64,000 bases of DNA from Calliopum simillimum (Eukaryota > Arthropoda > Insecta > Diptera > Lauxaniidae), in assembly GCA_951812925.1 (NCBI GenBank), contig OX638370.1:35583948-35647947 (forward strand). Reading direction: 5' to 3'. Position numbers and translations under genes: made by a program. Below are positions 1 through 12,834 of this stretch, piece by piece. Position 1 is the first letter of the stretch, and each line of letters starts with the position of its first letter. The notes under the pieces were generated by a model. The model did not search any database. It was not told the DNA's origin and worked only from the letters and a program-made list of their open reading frames with translations.

Positions 1-855
1 CTCAGTTTCGGAATATCAAAATTTCGAGATATCATTTCAGATATCATAAATTTTCCTGTTTATCTAAAATGATGAAAAATGTTGGTTTAAAATTAAATTT
101 ATTCCAAAAAAATTAGTCCAAAATACGCAGCACTGTGGAAGAAAACTGTGAATTGAGTACTGACATACTAACACTCTATTGCTAGTGGCAATAATACAAA
201 CACTTTAATGAGAGATTTACTCTATAACTAGTGCCTGAACAACTTAAGCCTGAAAAACCAGATCAGCTTAGCACCTGAAGCAGAGAAATTCTTGCGCATC
301 CTGCAATGTTACGTACTTTTGACTTTTGCTCGACTTTTTTTGGATAATTTACATTCTATTGAATTTATTCGATTTCAAGATTTTTTATATAATTCTCGAT
401 GTTTGATATATTTTACTATCCGACAAATTTCAAATGAAATATTACTAGCCGAAATTGGTATTCCCAGTGTAAAACGAACATTTTTATTAGTGGTCAACAG
501 GATCAAAGAAAGTATATTTGATCATTTCAATTAGAAAAAAAGATTTTTCTAATGTAAGCAATTTAATAAACAAATGAAGCAGTATCTATCAAAAGGACCC
601 ATATGTAGGCTTCGATATAATTACGATTACATGTTACAAAATTTTCACTTTTACAATAACTAAACACCACAATAACCTCTAAACTTCAATTTTAAATTTA
701 GAAATAATTGTATTTGAGAGTATTACATAAAACGAAAAACTAGTAGTTTCGAAATTTGTATTGATTTTAATAGTTTTTAGGAGTTTGTGAGGTTTTCAAA
801 GGGTACACACAGTTTATGGAATATTCTCATTGAGGGTATTCCTTAAAACGTGTAA
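1..855. other. AT-rich noncoding stretch
   Basis: No reading frame here resembles a known protein. The one long frame (292-534, plus) has no ATG at its start and no recognisable domain. About 742-800 partly resembles the inverted repeat that follows at 856-944, so this end may belong to an old repeat. Confidence 0.5.
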
Positions 856-944
856 GAGCCTCGGAAACCTCGTAAACTCGTAATAGTTGTCAAAATCAAT
901 ACGAACTTTCCCAGTTTTACGAGTTTACGAGGTTTCCGAGGCTC
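856..944. repeat. Short inverted repeat (28-bp perfect arms)
   Basis: Bases 856-883 are the exact reverse complement of 917-944, with a 33-base spacer. The arms contain the motif CCTCGTAAACTCGTAA. Similarity continues imperfectly outward on both sides, where the words ATTCC and GAATA face each other. This looks like the core of a degraded foldback or MITE-type element. No target duplication was seen. Confidence 0.75.
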
Positions 945-1043
945 ATGTTTTAATTTTCTCGAAATGGAGAATACTCGCTCTGATACTTTAATACTCCTTT
1001 AAAAAAAAAAAAATATTTTCAAGAGACGTGTATCTTTTGACAC

Positions 1044-1486
1044 GTATATGGGTAATTCTATTCTAACGCGTCAAATCATGTAATCGTCCACTAAAACACC
1101 AATATGAGGTTCTAAAATTATAGCAAAATTTTTTTTATATACATTTAAATAGCCTTTATAAGATCCACCACTTAGTATATCGCTTATTTTACATAGCTCT
1201 CGTGGAAAACCAAAAATATGAGTAAAAAAGTAACTCCCCTGGCTGTAATCATAAACAATTTTACTAAATTAACGTATATGATTACAGCCAGGGGAGTTAC
1301 TTTTTTACTCATATTTTTGGTTTTCCACGAGAGCTATGTAAAATAAGCGATATACTAAGTGGTGGATCTTATAAAGGCTATTTAAATGTATATAAAAAAA
1401 ATTTTGCTATAATTTTAGAACCTCATATTGGTGTTTTAGTGGACGATTACATGATTTGACGCGTTAGAATAGAATTACCCATATAC
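1044..1486. repeat. Perfect long palindrome (210-bp arms)
   Basis: Bases 1044-1253 are the exact reverse complement of 1277-1486, including an 8-base homopolymer run in each arm, around a 23-base spacer. No open frame spans it and no clear target duplication flanks it. Perfect arms suggest a very recent inverted duplication, gene conversion between arms, or an assembly artefact. If transcribed it would form a 210-bp hairpin. It could be a foldback MITE, but the family is not recognised. Confidence 0.9.
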
Positions 1487-2185
1487 AATTATATACATAT
1501 GTGTATTTTGAAATTTCTATAACTCAAGAACTATTCACTGTACCATAAAAAGTACATAGATCCCAAATACGGAGAATCACATGCTTTTCAAAAGCTTTTC
1601 TTTAGAAGCAAAAAAAAATTACGTTTATGAGTCCGTATATAATAAAAACCGATATTTTGACGTTTATCGCCACTTAACTGGTTTTAATTGAATAACTCTA
1701 AATGGTTATTATTTTTTTTTACATAAGATGAAAACTATTTGTAGAACATAAAAGAGCTCCTTGCACTTTTTAATGGTGCGGTTCACCATCCATGAGTTAT
1801 TTCAATTTGAAAATTAACACGCGTCAAAAGAAACACGCGAATACCCATTATAACAATTATTCCTAAATTTAATAACAAACATATCTAGTAAGTTTAACAC
1901 AACGCAAATAAATAACGCTAATCCAGACGCATGGGTCCTTTTCATAAAAACTGCTACAAATTTCAAATCTTACAATTCGTTAGACTTTAACAAGGCTATT
2001 CACTTCGACAGCATACAAAAATGTAAATTTACGATAGAATGATTTGCATGGCTCAATGTTTAGAGCAGTTAACTCTCTTTAGGATCCTTTGTTAATATAT
2101 TTGAAGTGAATACAACTAAAAACATACACACATACACAAATAATCTGACATTTTTAGGGAATTAGAGCATTAAGAAAAAATTCTA

Positions 2186-2375
2186 TTGCGTAAATTTACA
2201 ATGAAAACAAAAATAAAAATTTCGTAAATATGGTAAACTTACAACAAAAATATTAAATGTAGTAAGTATGGTAAATTTACAATAAAAATGTTATAATTCG
2301 TTTGTATGGTGAATTTCCAAAAAAAAAAAATAGTTAATGTGGTAAATGCTAAATTTACAACAAAAATATCATATA
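2186..2375. repeat. Degenerate tandem repeat, units about 50-60 bp
   Basis: The phrase GGTAAATTTACAACAAAAAT recurs with changes about every 50-60 bases, roughly three to four times. It is AT-rich and noncoding in appearance. Confidence 0.55.
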
Positions 2376-2454
2376 TTTCATTGTAATAATCTGAGTGTAA
2401 AACTAGTTCTTATCATTATCTTAGTTATGCAAAAAGGGTTAGTACTTATTATAA

Positions 2455-2527
2455 ACAGTAGATTTCACTTAAAACCGTTTTTTTCCGACATGAGTCGTAA
2501 AATGTTGTTCTAAGTGAATCCTACTGT
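2455..2527. repeat. Small hairpin repeat
   Basis: ACAGTAGATTTCACTTA at the left faces TAAGTGAATCCTACTGT at the right with one mismatch, giving a hairpin with arms of about 20 bases in 73 bp. It may be a tiny MITE remnant. Confidence 0.5.
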
Positions 2528-5500
2528 ACGTTATATAGCAAAATGCACAAACAAATCATATTTTCTTTTATAGCAATTCATTTTTAGTTCAAATTAAATG
2601 TAATTAAAGCAAATAGACATGGGGTGATAATCGCTAAAAATTTGAATGGCTGCAAATTTTCAAGTGTTGTAAGTCATTTGCATATCCAGTTGCACGTAAA
2701 ACCCAATTTTTTATAAAAAAAAAAAAAATAGAACAAAGTATGCAACACAAGTAAGAATATGAGAAGTATTTGATATTGCGAACATATTAATGTATGTCGT
2801 TCAGTGAATACCTCACGTATTTTTGCTTCTATGTAGTCGCATACAAAGGTTATGGCATATTGGCCTTTAAAATTATTATGGTTTTTTTGCGCATTTGCTA
2901 TAAATTAGATTTGTATATTGAAAAATTTAGTAAAAATGTATAACACGCAATAAAAACTATAGAAAATTATGCTATAAAATTAAAAAATACAATAGTTTAC
3001 AAAATTTGTGCTTTAGCAAGAAAAAAAAATTAAAATTTTTCTGAATTCAAGTTTCCGTCGATTTCGAAAATTATGTTAATTTCGCAGTTACATTGTAGTT
3101 CAACTTTACCAGTTTATCTGTTTCCGCGCTGAGTTCTCGTAATTTGAACGCTACAAGTGGCTGAAAACTAGATTTCGCTTAAGAACTTAGAAAGTAAGCC
3201 TTAAATAAAACTTTTTATTAAGTTCAAAGTTGTAGAGGAGCTGAAACACAGCGATTTTTGCCTTGACACCTCGGGATTATAAGATTTTCGAATAAACATA
3301 ATCAAAGCGATCAAGTCTTAGAACCACATTTAATGGCAGAAATATAAATTTCTGTTAGAAAACTCAGTTTTAAAAATTTTGAAACGTATAGTAGTTATAT
3401 CTTATGAATAAACAACACACTGTAAGCACCTATGCAAAAATATTGTTAAAGCCTTTGTGCCATGGCATAGATTAAAATAAGAACAGTTCCCGGACATAGC
3501 AAAAGAGAAAAGTCTGTGCTCTGAAGAATGCATTTCGCCTAGTTGGGAAGTTCTAGATTTTTTGGCTAAGCTTACAAGCAGTAGAAGATTTAGTGTTAAA
3601 CTGAAAACGAGCGGACGTCTTATGTAATATGTACCTTGAGAGTAACAAATGAATATTTCAGCAAATACAATTTTTATGCAAACACGCATAGTCCCCAAAA
3701 ATAGGGATATATTTCCCGTAGTTGGCAACGCAATTCCATTGCTTAACAAACTACGCCCCACTGCTCATAGCTGTCAAAATCTCTTCTACTTCTCTTTAAT
3801 TTTTTCATTCGTTCATTAACCACCTTTGAAACAGGATATGCTGCACGTAAAAGTTTTATTCTCATACTGAATAGAGTTAAATTGTAAAATCAGTTTAAAA
3901 TCATTCTAAGACTCAATAAAGAGTTTAATTGTAAAAAAAAAAAAAACTATATATAATTAGAGGCAGTTTTTTTTCGTGTGGTTTTTTTCTTCTATCCATC
4001 TCGTGGCTTAGCCGTGCCAAAGTCTTTGGACATCAACGATTCTCAGTGGAGAATTTTTTACCAAGTGGCGTGCATGCGATTATCAGTGAAGAAATTTGTA
4101 ACAAGCGACGGACAGGCAAGGTGTAAAACTGGAAAGAGGCCTACACAGCAAATCCTAATTAGTCGATTTTTTTTCAAGGACAAGTGCAAGGTAACCTTTG
4201 TCATTTTTGTCGTATATCCGAGTTTAAAAAAATGCGCTGGTTCCTGGTTATTATCAACTCCAGCTAGTGACCAGAACATACAATGTAAATACAAAAAAAA
4301 AAAAATTAACAATATTTTTGAAATCAACGCGAAATTTTGCTTTAGAAATATTGGCGTTTTTTAGCTATAACAAAAAGAAAGAGAACAAATAAACAAAAAT
4401 TGTTTTGTAAAAAATATTTGCTATAAAGTATATAAAAATTATATATGTATATTATTTTATATAACAAAGTAGTAGATCTCAAGTATATGAAGTCAAATGT
4501 TTGTAAATAAAAATTGCTGCAATACTTGCGGATATTAATGTTTGTACACTTGCGCTTATTCCACAAAAAATACTTAGTTGCTGCAATAAAAAATCATAAA
4601 ACTATTGTATAAATAAAATTGAAACTTTCACAATTTAACAATATATATACTATTTACTAATACTACATATTAAACAAAATACTATGCGCCATTAACTCAT
4701 GCTAAAGAATTGCCAAATGCAATCAATATACATTTTTTTGTGTTAAACTTTATTCGCTATAAAGGTATTTTGGCTACAATGACAATTGATGTACCCAAAA
4801 GCACTGCAACACAGGGTATGCACTTCATATATAGTATTCAATAGTACAAACAAATTTTTAGTTTTAATTTATGCTTCCTTTCATGACACGTACACTAATC
4901 GTGTAAAAAGCTCATAATTTATAATCTTTTTTTCGATAAACCATATGCGAACTATAAATTTAGTTTTTAACAATTAAAAAAAAACGCTAACATTTAAAGT
5001 TATATTACAATTTTCTGTAATAAGTATTGTTGTGTGAGTTAGACAATATTAAAAACTACATTATAATATCACAAAAAATATTATAACTATGCAAAAAAAA
5101 ACCTTATTGTAAATGCCAAATAATAATTAAAAATATAAAACAATACATATACTATATATTTAAACTTAACGTATTTTAATTGCACATAATACTAAAAAAA
5201 GCTGGTATGGGGTCAAACAAATACATACTCAAAATTTAAAAGTGTTTCATCAATAAAACTTGTATTTCGGTGTCTACGATTAACTAAATTCAAATTCACA
5301 AATAAAATAAAAGTTGCTATAAAAAACTCTAAATTGTTGATTAAATTTCATAATTTTTTGTATAACATTTATTGTGAAGAACACACAGGCTTTGAATCTT
5401 CTTTTACTATAAAAAAATACATACTACATAAACTTTATAGCATTATTAGTGTAGAAAGAACTAAAAAAAAAAATATTAGAAACTCTTTGTGACCAAAATG

Positions 5501-7100
5501 ATTAACAAAAATAAAGAAACAAAAATTAAAAAATATCACTTAAAATATTATGCTAATTAACATAAATGTTAAATAAAAAACATAAAATAAATTGCTATAA
5601 AATTCCTATAAAAAGAATAATGTGCATTATAGAGCATTACATTCAAAACAAGACAAAAGAAATCTACTTATAAATATATGAAAAAATCTTTAAAGACACA
5701 AGCATATTAACTTAAATATAGTACATATAGTTATACATACATATACATATATTCAGATATCACTAAATATGAAAATTATTCCAAATGTATAACACTAAAA
5801 ATTATCGCATTTACTAAAAAAACGATGTTAAATTTATATTACATATTATAACTAGAACCTATTATTATGGGAGAAACTACAATAAGAGAACTTACGATAT
5901 TAAATAACATAAATTGATCAAGCAATGTATTGTATTAATTAATGTTACCATTTTATATTGAAAATTTAAGTAAAAAAACAAAATGGTATTTATTGTAATA
6001 ATGACATAACAGTTAAAGTTGTTGGTGAATAAACGAGCTACAAAAAAAACAAAAGAAAATTGATTTTTATTTTTACCCCTATTATGTTTGACAACTCAAC
6101 TCAAGTTGTCTTGTAAGTATTTAAACAACTCAACTGAACTATTGTTTTAGATATTGCATACCAATAACATAGTGCAATAAATTTAAGGGAAACCACTCTG
6201 ATTTTGATTTCGATAACTAATTTGAAGTCGCTGATTCCGAAACCGGCAGCCGTTTTTTCCTATCACGTCTGACCTCCGAGTTATATTTGATTTAAAGTGC
6301 AGAAAACGCTATTTCCAGACATATGGTGTACACCCAGGAAGCAGTGTAGTTCACTTTTATCAGCGGCATTGAATAACCCTTAACTTTAACTTTTCCAAAT
6401 GGATCGTTACTTTCCAAGTTATCATCCATAAATAAATCGTTGGTTGCCAAATTAGCACTGCAAGGCAGATGACATATTAATTCGATATGATGACCGATCA
6501 AATATTGAGTGGTTTGGCAAAATGTGTGTGATCTATGTCAAAGTGAACTAGTAAGGGTGTAAGTTTTGGCCTCTCCAAAAAGTAAATACCCTACACTGCA
6601 GTATTTTAAAAATTTTGCTTATATGGAAGGTGCCACGCTCTCTTGTCCGAGTTCACTCAGTACAGAGCTTGCATTTATAGTTTTTAGTGTCTGAGTGAAA
6701 TTTGGATGGATTATCTCAAAAAAATCTTTCAGTATAGCATTTTGAAACATTTGCTTATATGGGAGGTGTCACGCCCTCTTGTCCGAATTTGCTCAGTTTT
6801 TTTTAGAGTTTACACTTACAATGCGTAGTATTTAAGTGTATTTTGGTTGCATTGTCGTGAAAAATACTCCTAAAATTGTATTTTGAATATATATTTTGTA
6901 TGGGCGGTAGGCGTGTGCGTTGACCGATTTTGCTCATTTTCAATCCCACGAGCTATCTTCGACGACGGAGGCAGTGTACCAAATTTCATTCAATAATCTT
7001 GCTCAGTTTTCCCAAAAAGTGTATTTCAACACACAGCCAGCCAGACAGACGGACATGGCTATATCGACTCAGGAGGTGACGCTGATCAAGAATATATATA

Positions 7101-7933
7101 AAGGGTTTTTGAATAAGAGCGCAAAAGTTTTTTTGAATAAAACAAAAACGGTTTTGGATATCAATGAAATTCTTTATTCCTGTGAAAATACATTCGATGC
7201 CATTATGTATGGAACTCGAATTCTTTTGCATGGCCACCACGGGCACGCTTGCAGAAGTCCAGACGCTGAACCCAATTTTCGACGGTTTTCAAGCATAAAT
7301 CGGCCGATACTGCTGCAATTTCACGATCGATATTCGTACGAAGTTCATCAATCGTCGCTGGCTTGTTGGCATAGACCATAGACTTGACGTAGCCCCACAG
7401 GAAATAGTCTAACGGAGTCAAATCGCACGAGAGGTAACACGTTCACCAAACTTGGTTTTCAATAAATTGATTGTGACATTCCCTGTGTCCAATTCGGGCC
7501 AAAAGTATTCGGTTATCATTGAACGGTACCGATTCCCATTCACAGTAACGTGCCGGTATTGATCATCACGGAAGAAGTACGGCCCAATGACGCCGCAGGC
7601 TCATAAACCGCACCAAACCGTAAATTTTTCGGGATGCAATGGTGACTCATGGAGTACGTGTGGATTGCTGCCTGACCAATAACGCATATTTTGCTTATTG
7701 ACGAAGCCATTCAGCCAGAAATGAGCCTCATCGCTGAAGATGACGTAGCTCTCTTAAAGTTGAGGCCACTGACTCAGAATTTCGAAAGTAAATTTTAATA
7801 ATTTCTACTCGTTGGCTCGTATATCTTTCCATGATGAAATGGCAAACCTCACTGAAGGGAAATGTCAAGAGAGCGGGAAAAAATATGGCGTCGTTTCGGT
7901 CTACTTTTGTAGCGTCCCTATTGAAAAACCCTT
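7101..7933 (-). mobile_element. Degenerate Tc1/mariner-type element with TA duplication
   Basis: The element starts with AAGGGTTTTT and ends with AAAAACCCTT, with inner similarity through the word AAAAG, so it has terminal inverted repeats of about 30 bp. It is flanked by TA on both sides (7099-7100 and 7934-7935). The unoccupied sequence is present in copies B and C of the host repeat near 23431 and 42754, which confirms the boundaries. It carries the decayed transposase described separately. At 833 bp it is shorter than an autonomous copy of such a family, so it is internally deleted. Confidence 0.85.
7203..7770 (-). pseudogene. Tc1/mariner-superfamily transposase remnant
   Basis: The final 72 residues stay in one frame (7203-7421) and include TPLDYFLWGYVKSMVY, a hallmark of the C-terminal catalytic part of a widespread insect transposase family. 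Reading upstream on the minus strand, other frames give FSDEAHFWLNGFVNKQ, the first catalytic aspartate region, and HVTVNGNRYRSMI. These pieces are separated by frameshifts, a stop codon and a deletion that removes the second catalytic region. The N-terminal helix-turn-helix part is absent. The product cannot be functional. Confidence 0.85.
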
Positions 7934-8315
7934 TACTTTTCTATATCTGCCACGCCTCCTTCTCTGCGTTACAAACGGAAAGACAAAGTGAATACACCCT
8001 GGGGCATAAAAATGTTCCTGGTTGTTTTTTTTTTCCTCCTCCAAAGGCCTGTTTTGCCTTAAAATGAATAAAGACTGCAAGGAAGTCTGAGAAGAAATTT
8101 TCGAGAATGTTTATTTATGATAGTGCAAAGTTTCGATACTTTTACAATAACCAAATGTATTCACGTGGATCAATAGAATTTTGAATTCATATTCATACTT
8201 AATGGTTTGAATACAGTAATAGCACTTTCGTAGACCTTAAGAAAATAGGATTCAGTGATTAACCTAATTATACAGGGTGTATCCCATAAGGTTACGAAGC
8301 TTCAAATAGCTGCTA

Positions 8316-9600
8316 GAGGAGGCCTAGACTAACAAAAAATTGCACCTGAGGAGGGGTCCAAATGTACCCTGAGGATTTATAGGGCTAAAACTGATATTCT
8401 GGCTCGTTTAAGAAAAAACATGTTCGTGGGTCACCCTCGCATTTTAGAGAAAACTTTTTTTATGGAAAACTTCTATCTAATTATATGAGCTTTCTAAAAG
8501 TGTATTTAGTTTATAGGGTTTAAAAGGATTTTGCAAAGTTCTGGGCTTTTAAAGTTGATTTTTCAATTTGTTTTCCTTCTTTTTTCTTTGATTTGACGGC
8601 CATTTTAGTGTAAAAAGTCCTATTAACATACCCTTTTATAATTTTTTTTTTTTTTTTTTTGGAATCCTCGATAATTTTTCTTTAATTTGGTGGTGCATTT
8701 GTCACACAAACTTTTTAATTTGAGGTCGGAAAAAAATACTTTTTTATGTGACACACGATTTACTCGCTTGCTTTGTTTTGCATATGATTTATAAGCATTT
8801 TTTTATAGACTCAATTAAAAAAATTGGTATGCTAAATTTTCTACCGAATTTATGGAAATTTTACTAGAATTCAAAAAAAAATATAAAAGGGTATGTTATT
8901 AGGACCTTTTTCTTACTAAAATGGCTGCCAAAGTCAAAAAAAAAATTTAAAATATCAATTTAAAGGGTCCAAAACTTTGCGAAATCCTTTTAAGCCCCAT
9001 AAACTAAATACATTCTTAGGCAACTGATACAATTAGCATGCAAAAGTTTCCTATAAAAAAGTTTTGTCTAAAACGATAGGGTGACCCAACAAAAATTTCT
9101 TTCTAAACCAAAGCCCTGAACACATTCGGTGGGAGCTGGGAGTGCGACAGAGCATAGCTTTCGCTCAAACGATTTTTTGAGCTTTTTCTCGTGCGTGAAA
9201 ATACAATCAACTCGTTGCGTGATAATTTTGTTTATGAAAATTGAAAACAAATGAAAACAAAAAACGAAAAAAAGTAAGTATTTGTTTTCAAAATTATTTA
9301 AGCTTCAAATTGAAATTAAAAAATTCAGTCGAAAACAATTTCTTTTTTAAAAATCGCAAGAAAAATAGAATCAATTCTATCGCACTGCGAGAGCTTTAAT
9401 AAATGACGTTTAATAAAAGCTTAATTTTACATCTTAGAGAAAATCGTGCTATCTCGATCGGGTTTCTCTCGCACTCGCAGCTCGCACCGAATGTGTTTAG
9501 CACTCAAATCAGAAAATCAGTTTTAACCCTATAACTCCTCAGAGGTACATTTTAGACCCCACTCAGCTGCAATTTTTTGTTAGTCTAGGCCTCCCCCATA
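8316..9600. repeat. Imperfect foldback element, about 1.3 kb
   Basis: The left arm (about 8316-8650) is roughly the reverse complement of the right arm (about 8875-9600). Both contain GAGGCCTAGACTAACAAAAA and, further in, AACATACCCTTTTATAA. Identity is clearly lower than in the palindrome at 1044. The right arm is longer because a separate inverted-repeat element (9119-9497) has inserted into it. No coding region was seen. Termini and target duplication are unresolved. Confidence 0.7.
9119..9497. mobile_element. MITE nested in a foldback arm
   Basis: AACACATTCGGTG near the left end pairs with CACCGAATGTGTT at the right end. Pairing continues through GAGTGCGA-type sequence for about 30 bases. 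It interrupts the right arm of the 8316-9600 foldback, so it is the younger insertion. No coding sequence was seen and the target duplication was not resolved. Confidence 0.65.
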
Positions 9601-9722
9601 ACCTCCCAAACATAATTTTTTGTTTTTTTATTCTACAATTCTAAAAAGTAAATAGGTTTCTATATTGTCACCTTAATACTACAACTACTTAGATAACTCC
9701 TAAATTGCCATTTTTGATAGGT

Positions 9723-11965
9723 TGTAAGGTATGTTTTTTTATTGCATTTAATATGCTTTAAAACATTTTTTTTTTACCAAAATTAAGAATTAGGAAAGAA
9801 TAAAAATATATAACTGAGTTATATGTTTACTACTTCATTGAACATATTCTTGAAAGTCTGTTTATTAAATATTGTAATTGCCTATTTGATTTTTGGTTCT
9901 TAAAGTTGTCTAAGGAAATGCCTTCGAACTTCCTCTTTCTATTCGATGGAAACAGCGAAAGTGAACGTGAGATTTACTTAGCAATTAAAAAAAATTAAAA
10001 TCGTATTTTTTCTTTTCAAAAAGTGTAAAAATTCAGGATTGAAATCTTAATAATAATATAATAATTTGTTTTTTTCTACGCCGAGATTTTTATCACCAAA
10101 TCGTAGAAGACGATTAAGATTTATTCAACCTGATACCTCATGGTAAGTTAAAGGTTGACAATTTGGCATAATTGTTTCTAAATCATAATATTTCTTAGGT
10201 ATCAGGGTATGAAATATTTTCCTTAATCTATTAATCATCAGAAAAGAGCAGACATTTTATAATTATTTAAAGCGGCAAGGATTTAAAACAAGAAAATAGA
10301 ATTTGCTTTAACACATGAAGCAATTCGAAATTAAACTCGTCATTTAGGTATTCATTAATAGAATTACCTCAACCAGACTTTCATTTTCACCACACCAGAC
10401 TACCGAGCTTTCGTATATTAGTTCTTCATCTTTAGTTGCTAAACAGCGGGCTCTTGCTTATATCAATCGTCGGGTATATTTTTAAGCGGAAAAATTGTGT
10501 TACCGCGCATGTATATAGCTAAAAACGTGCTTACATATATAAAATAAGTTAATTCGTCTAAATTATGTTAAAAAAAAAAATAAATCAAGTAAATGATAAT
10601 TAAGAGCGTAATGTAAGTGAAGATAATCTTAAAGTACCCTAAAATTAATTAATATATAAGGAGTTAAAGTTAAAATCCTAAATCTAATTACATTAAAATG
10701 AAAAAAAAAAACCTTAGTATATAAACCTAAATATATAAAAATTTAGAAAAGTGCGTTATATACTTAATGTTAAACAACCTAAAGTGAATTTCAAGTTGAA
10801 AAAAAAGAAAATAATGTCTTAAATTACTTAACTAGTTATTAAAATTGCTTAAAATTTTAAAGTTGTCTTATAAAATAATCTAAACTAAGATAAAATAATT
10901 AAAAAAAAAGAAAATAGCTAAAATTAGTTGTATATAAGTAGAGTTACATGCATGCATTCATATACTAAAATAGTGGTATTCATTTACGGTTATATGAATA
11001 TATAACTTAAAACACAAATAAATACATTGTTAGTAAATAATTGAAACTTTGCTAAATTTGATTGAAAGTAATTAATATAGATTAATAATGGTTATGTGAA
11101 TGCAAGTATATAATGGTTTGAACAAAATAAGAATGAAAAATTGATTATGTAAATTTAAAATATAAATGAAGTTATTCATGAATTAGTCCGTCCGCATATT
11201 GTGCCATCTCTCCAAACTGTTATACACAAGAAACATTATTATGATACTTACCTTATGCATAGCAAAATCACCAAGACAACATCTAAAACAACTCTACGTT
11301 AGCGCTATCGTCGGAGAAATTTTGGTGTGTAACTCAACTAACTATCAAGTGAGTAAATCTTTAAAATTTATATCGTAAATCGGTTTCTTATGTATTTAAC
11401 AAATTAATTGAATATTCTTTATGCCCTAAACTAGATAATATGTTATTTCGTTTGTATACGATGAATTTACTTTATACATATTTGGAATTAATTTTGATTT
11501 GAAAATTTAAATAAATAATAATGGAAAATTAAATAAGTGATCGTGTGTGAAATAGGCCGATAGTGGATAATATGGATGGGTGGGGAGACTAAGGATCTGT
11601 CTCTCGCATATGGTTGGGTGAGGAAAGAGCAGGGAAACGATTGTCATCTCAGTTTCTCGACTTCTTTTCCTCGTTTGTTGCGATTCTGATCATACGTAAA
11701 TTTACGTCTGTTTAATCTTGATTATTTTTTTCAATTTTGTTCCGTCTGCAGTTCATTGACCCTATATACTACTTATATAGGTTGATTGACATTTTTGGAT
11801 TTGTTTTGGTTCGTGCATGAATACTTTTTTTTGTGAAATTGTGGTAGTGCAGAATAGTGGGGAGCAAGAACTCCGCCCATTCCGACGAGCTAAGTCCTGG
11901 CTTAAGCTAGCATGCACACGCTCTGCCCACCTGCACAAGCCATGGGTACCGAAAGGTCCATCACA
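9723..11965 (+). repeat. 5' LTR of the gypsy element
   Basis: This is the 2243-bp direct repeat of 17917-20159. It begins TGTAAGGTATG and ends CCATCACA. It is very AT-rich except for a GC-richer last 150 bases. Promoter and poly(A) positions inside it cannot be fixed by eye. Confidence 0.93.
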
Positions 11966-11970
11966 GAAAA

Positions 11971-11988
11971 TGGCGCCCAACGTGGGGC
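11971..11988 (+). promoter_or_regulatory. Primer binding site, tRNA-Lys
   Basis: TGGCGCCCAACGTGGGGC lies five bases after the 5' LTR. It is complementary to the 3' end of fly tRNA-Lys (CUU) including CCA, as I recall that tRNA. Minus-strand DNA synthesis of the element would start here. Confidence 0.85.
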
Positions 11989-12834
11989 CCACAGATTTTG
12001 GGTTACTCACATCTTATTGTTTTTTTTATTCTTAATTTTCTTCAGCAAATGGAAGGTAATGGAATTGGGTTTAAATAAAAATTAATATATTATAATCCAA
12101 CCGACCAACCAGAAGTTGTTACACTTTTTCCATTAAAATTTTGTGTTTATTTATTATTGACCAGTGGGTACTGGAATTGGTTTACATAATTGCATAATCG
12201 ATTAGCCAACCGTCTTATTGGCCAATATTTTGCGTTTGATCATAATGGTTTAGGTTTTCGTTGTTACTATACGTCCTTTGGAATTTGCTTAAACTTATTT
12301 CATAGGTTTTTCAACCAAGGAGTATAGTGAGCAGCATTTTTGCTTCATTAAAAGTTGGAATAACATATTTTAGTACATTCAGCTAATGTTACCAGTTTTA
12401 TTGAAACATTTGTTTTTTTTATTTGCAATCAGTCTAACAACATAATCGGGAATTGAAATATTTTTTTTAAGAATCACACTATCGACCTAAAGTAACACAC
12501 ACACACATCTTTCAAACAAACAAATTTTATAGAGAAAAAAAATATCTTAGGAAAAGAAAAACATTCAAGAATCGTATTTAAGAATATTTTTCTTTTGGTC
12601 TAAATTGCACAAATTTTTTTTTTTTTTTTTGGTTGCTTATTAATCTTACTTATTCATTCTTTTAATGGATTTAACTTAAATTTAAGTTTTCATTATTATT
12701 AATTTTGATTTATTTTTTTTAAAAATCTTTAATTCATTTTTTTTATTTGCGTAAATTTGAGATAAAGCATTACTTTACCGCGAATTTAATCTCTTCTTTT
12801 TTTTGTGTAAGCCTTTTTGAAGTAAAAATTTATT
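11989..12834 (+). other. Untranslated leader of the gypsy element
   Basis: About 850 AT-rich bases separate the primer site from the gag start. No frame is conserved. It should hold the packaging and dimerisation signals, but none can be pointed to in the sequence. Confidence 0.6.

Larger units (their letters stand above)
1487..6540. other. Long AT-rich stretch without recognisable genes
   Basis: Apart from the two short repeats listed separately, I see no supported gene. The longest frames (3402-3761 minus, 3978-4364 plus) have no recognisable domain. The part from about 4360 to 6060 is extremely AT-rich, with many GCTATAAA-like words and short homopolymers. It could be an untranslated exon or intron of a gene outside the window, but nothing proves that. 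Confidence 0.45.
6547..8014 (+). repeat. Dispersed repeat family, copy A
   Basis: This copy starts with a TAGTAAGGGTG phrase and contains recurring 'GCTTATATGGRAGGTGCCACG'-type units about 130 bases apart. It then carries a block containing GACGGACATGGCTATATCG and ends near ACCCTGGGGCATAAAAATG. The same order is found at 22612, 41873 and (reversed) 51709. It is interrupted at 7100 by a mariner-type insertion and resumes at 7936. No protein is recognisable. The family is probably a non-autonomous element whose class I cannot assign. Confidence 0.75.

Noticed and set aside
3402..3761. Open frame on the minus strand, 119 codons
   Set aside because: No recognisable domain, odd composition and no supporting splice or start context.
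3978..4364. Open frame on the plus strand, 128 codons
   Set aside because: Its content looks like translated noncoding AT-rich DNA and it lacks any family motif.
11762..12035. Opposed frames at the end of the gypsy 5' LTR, repeated at 19956-20259
   Set aside because: They repeat because they lie in the LTRs; they change at the LTR border and have no domain.
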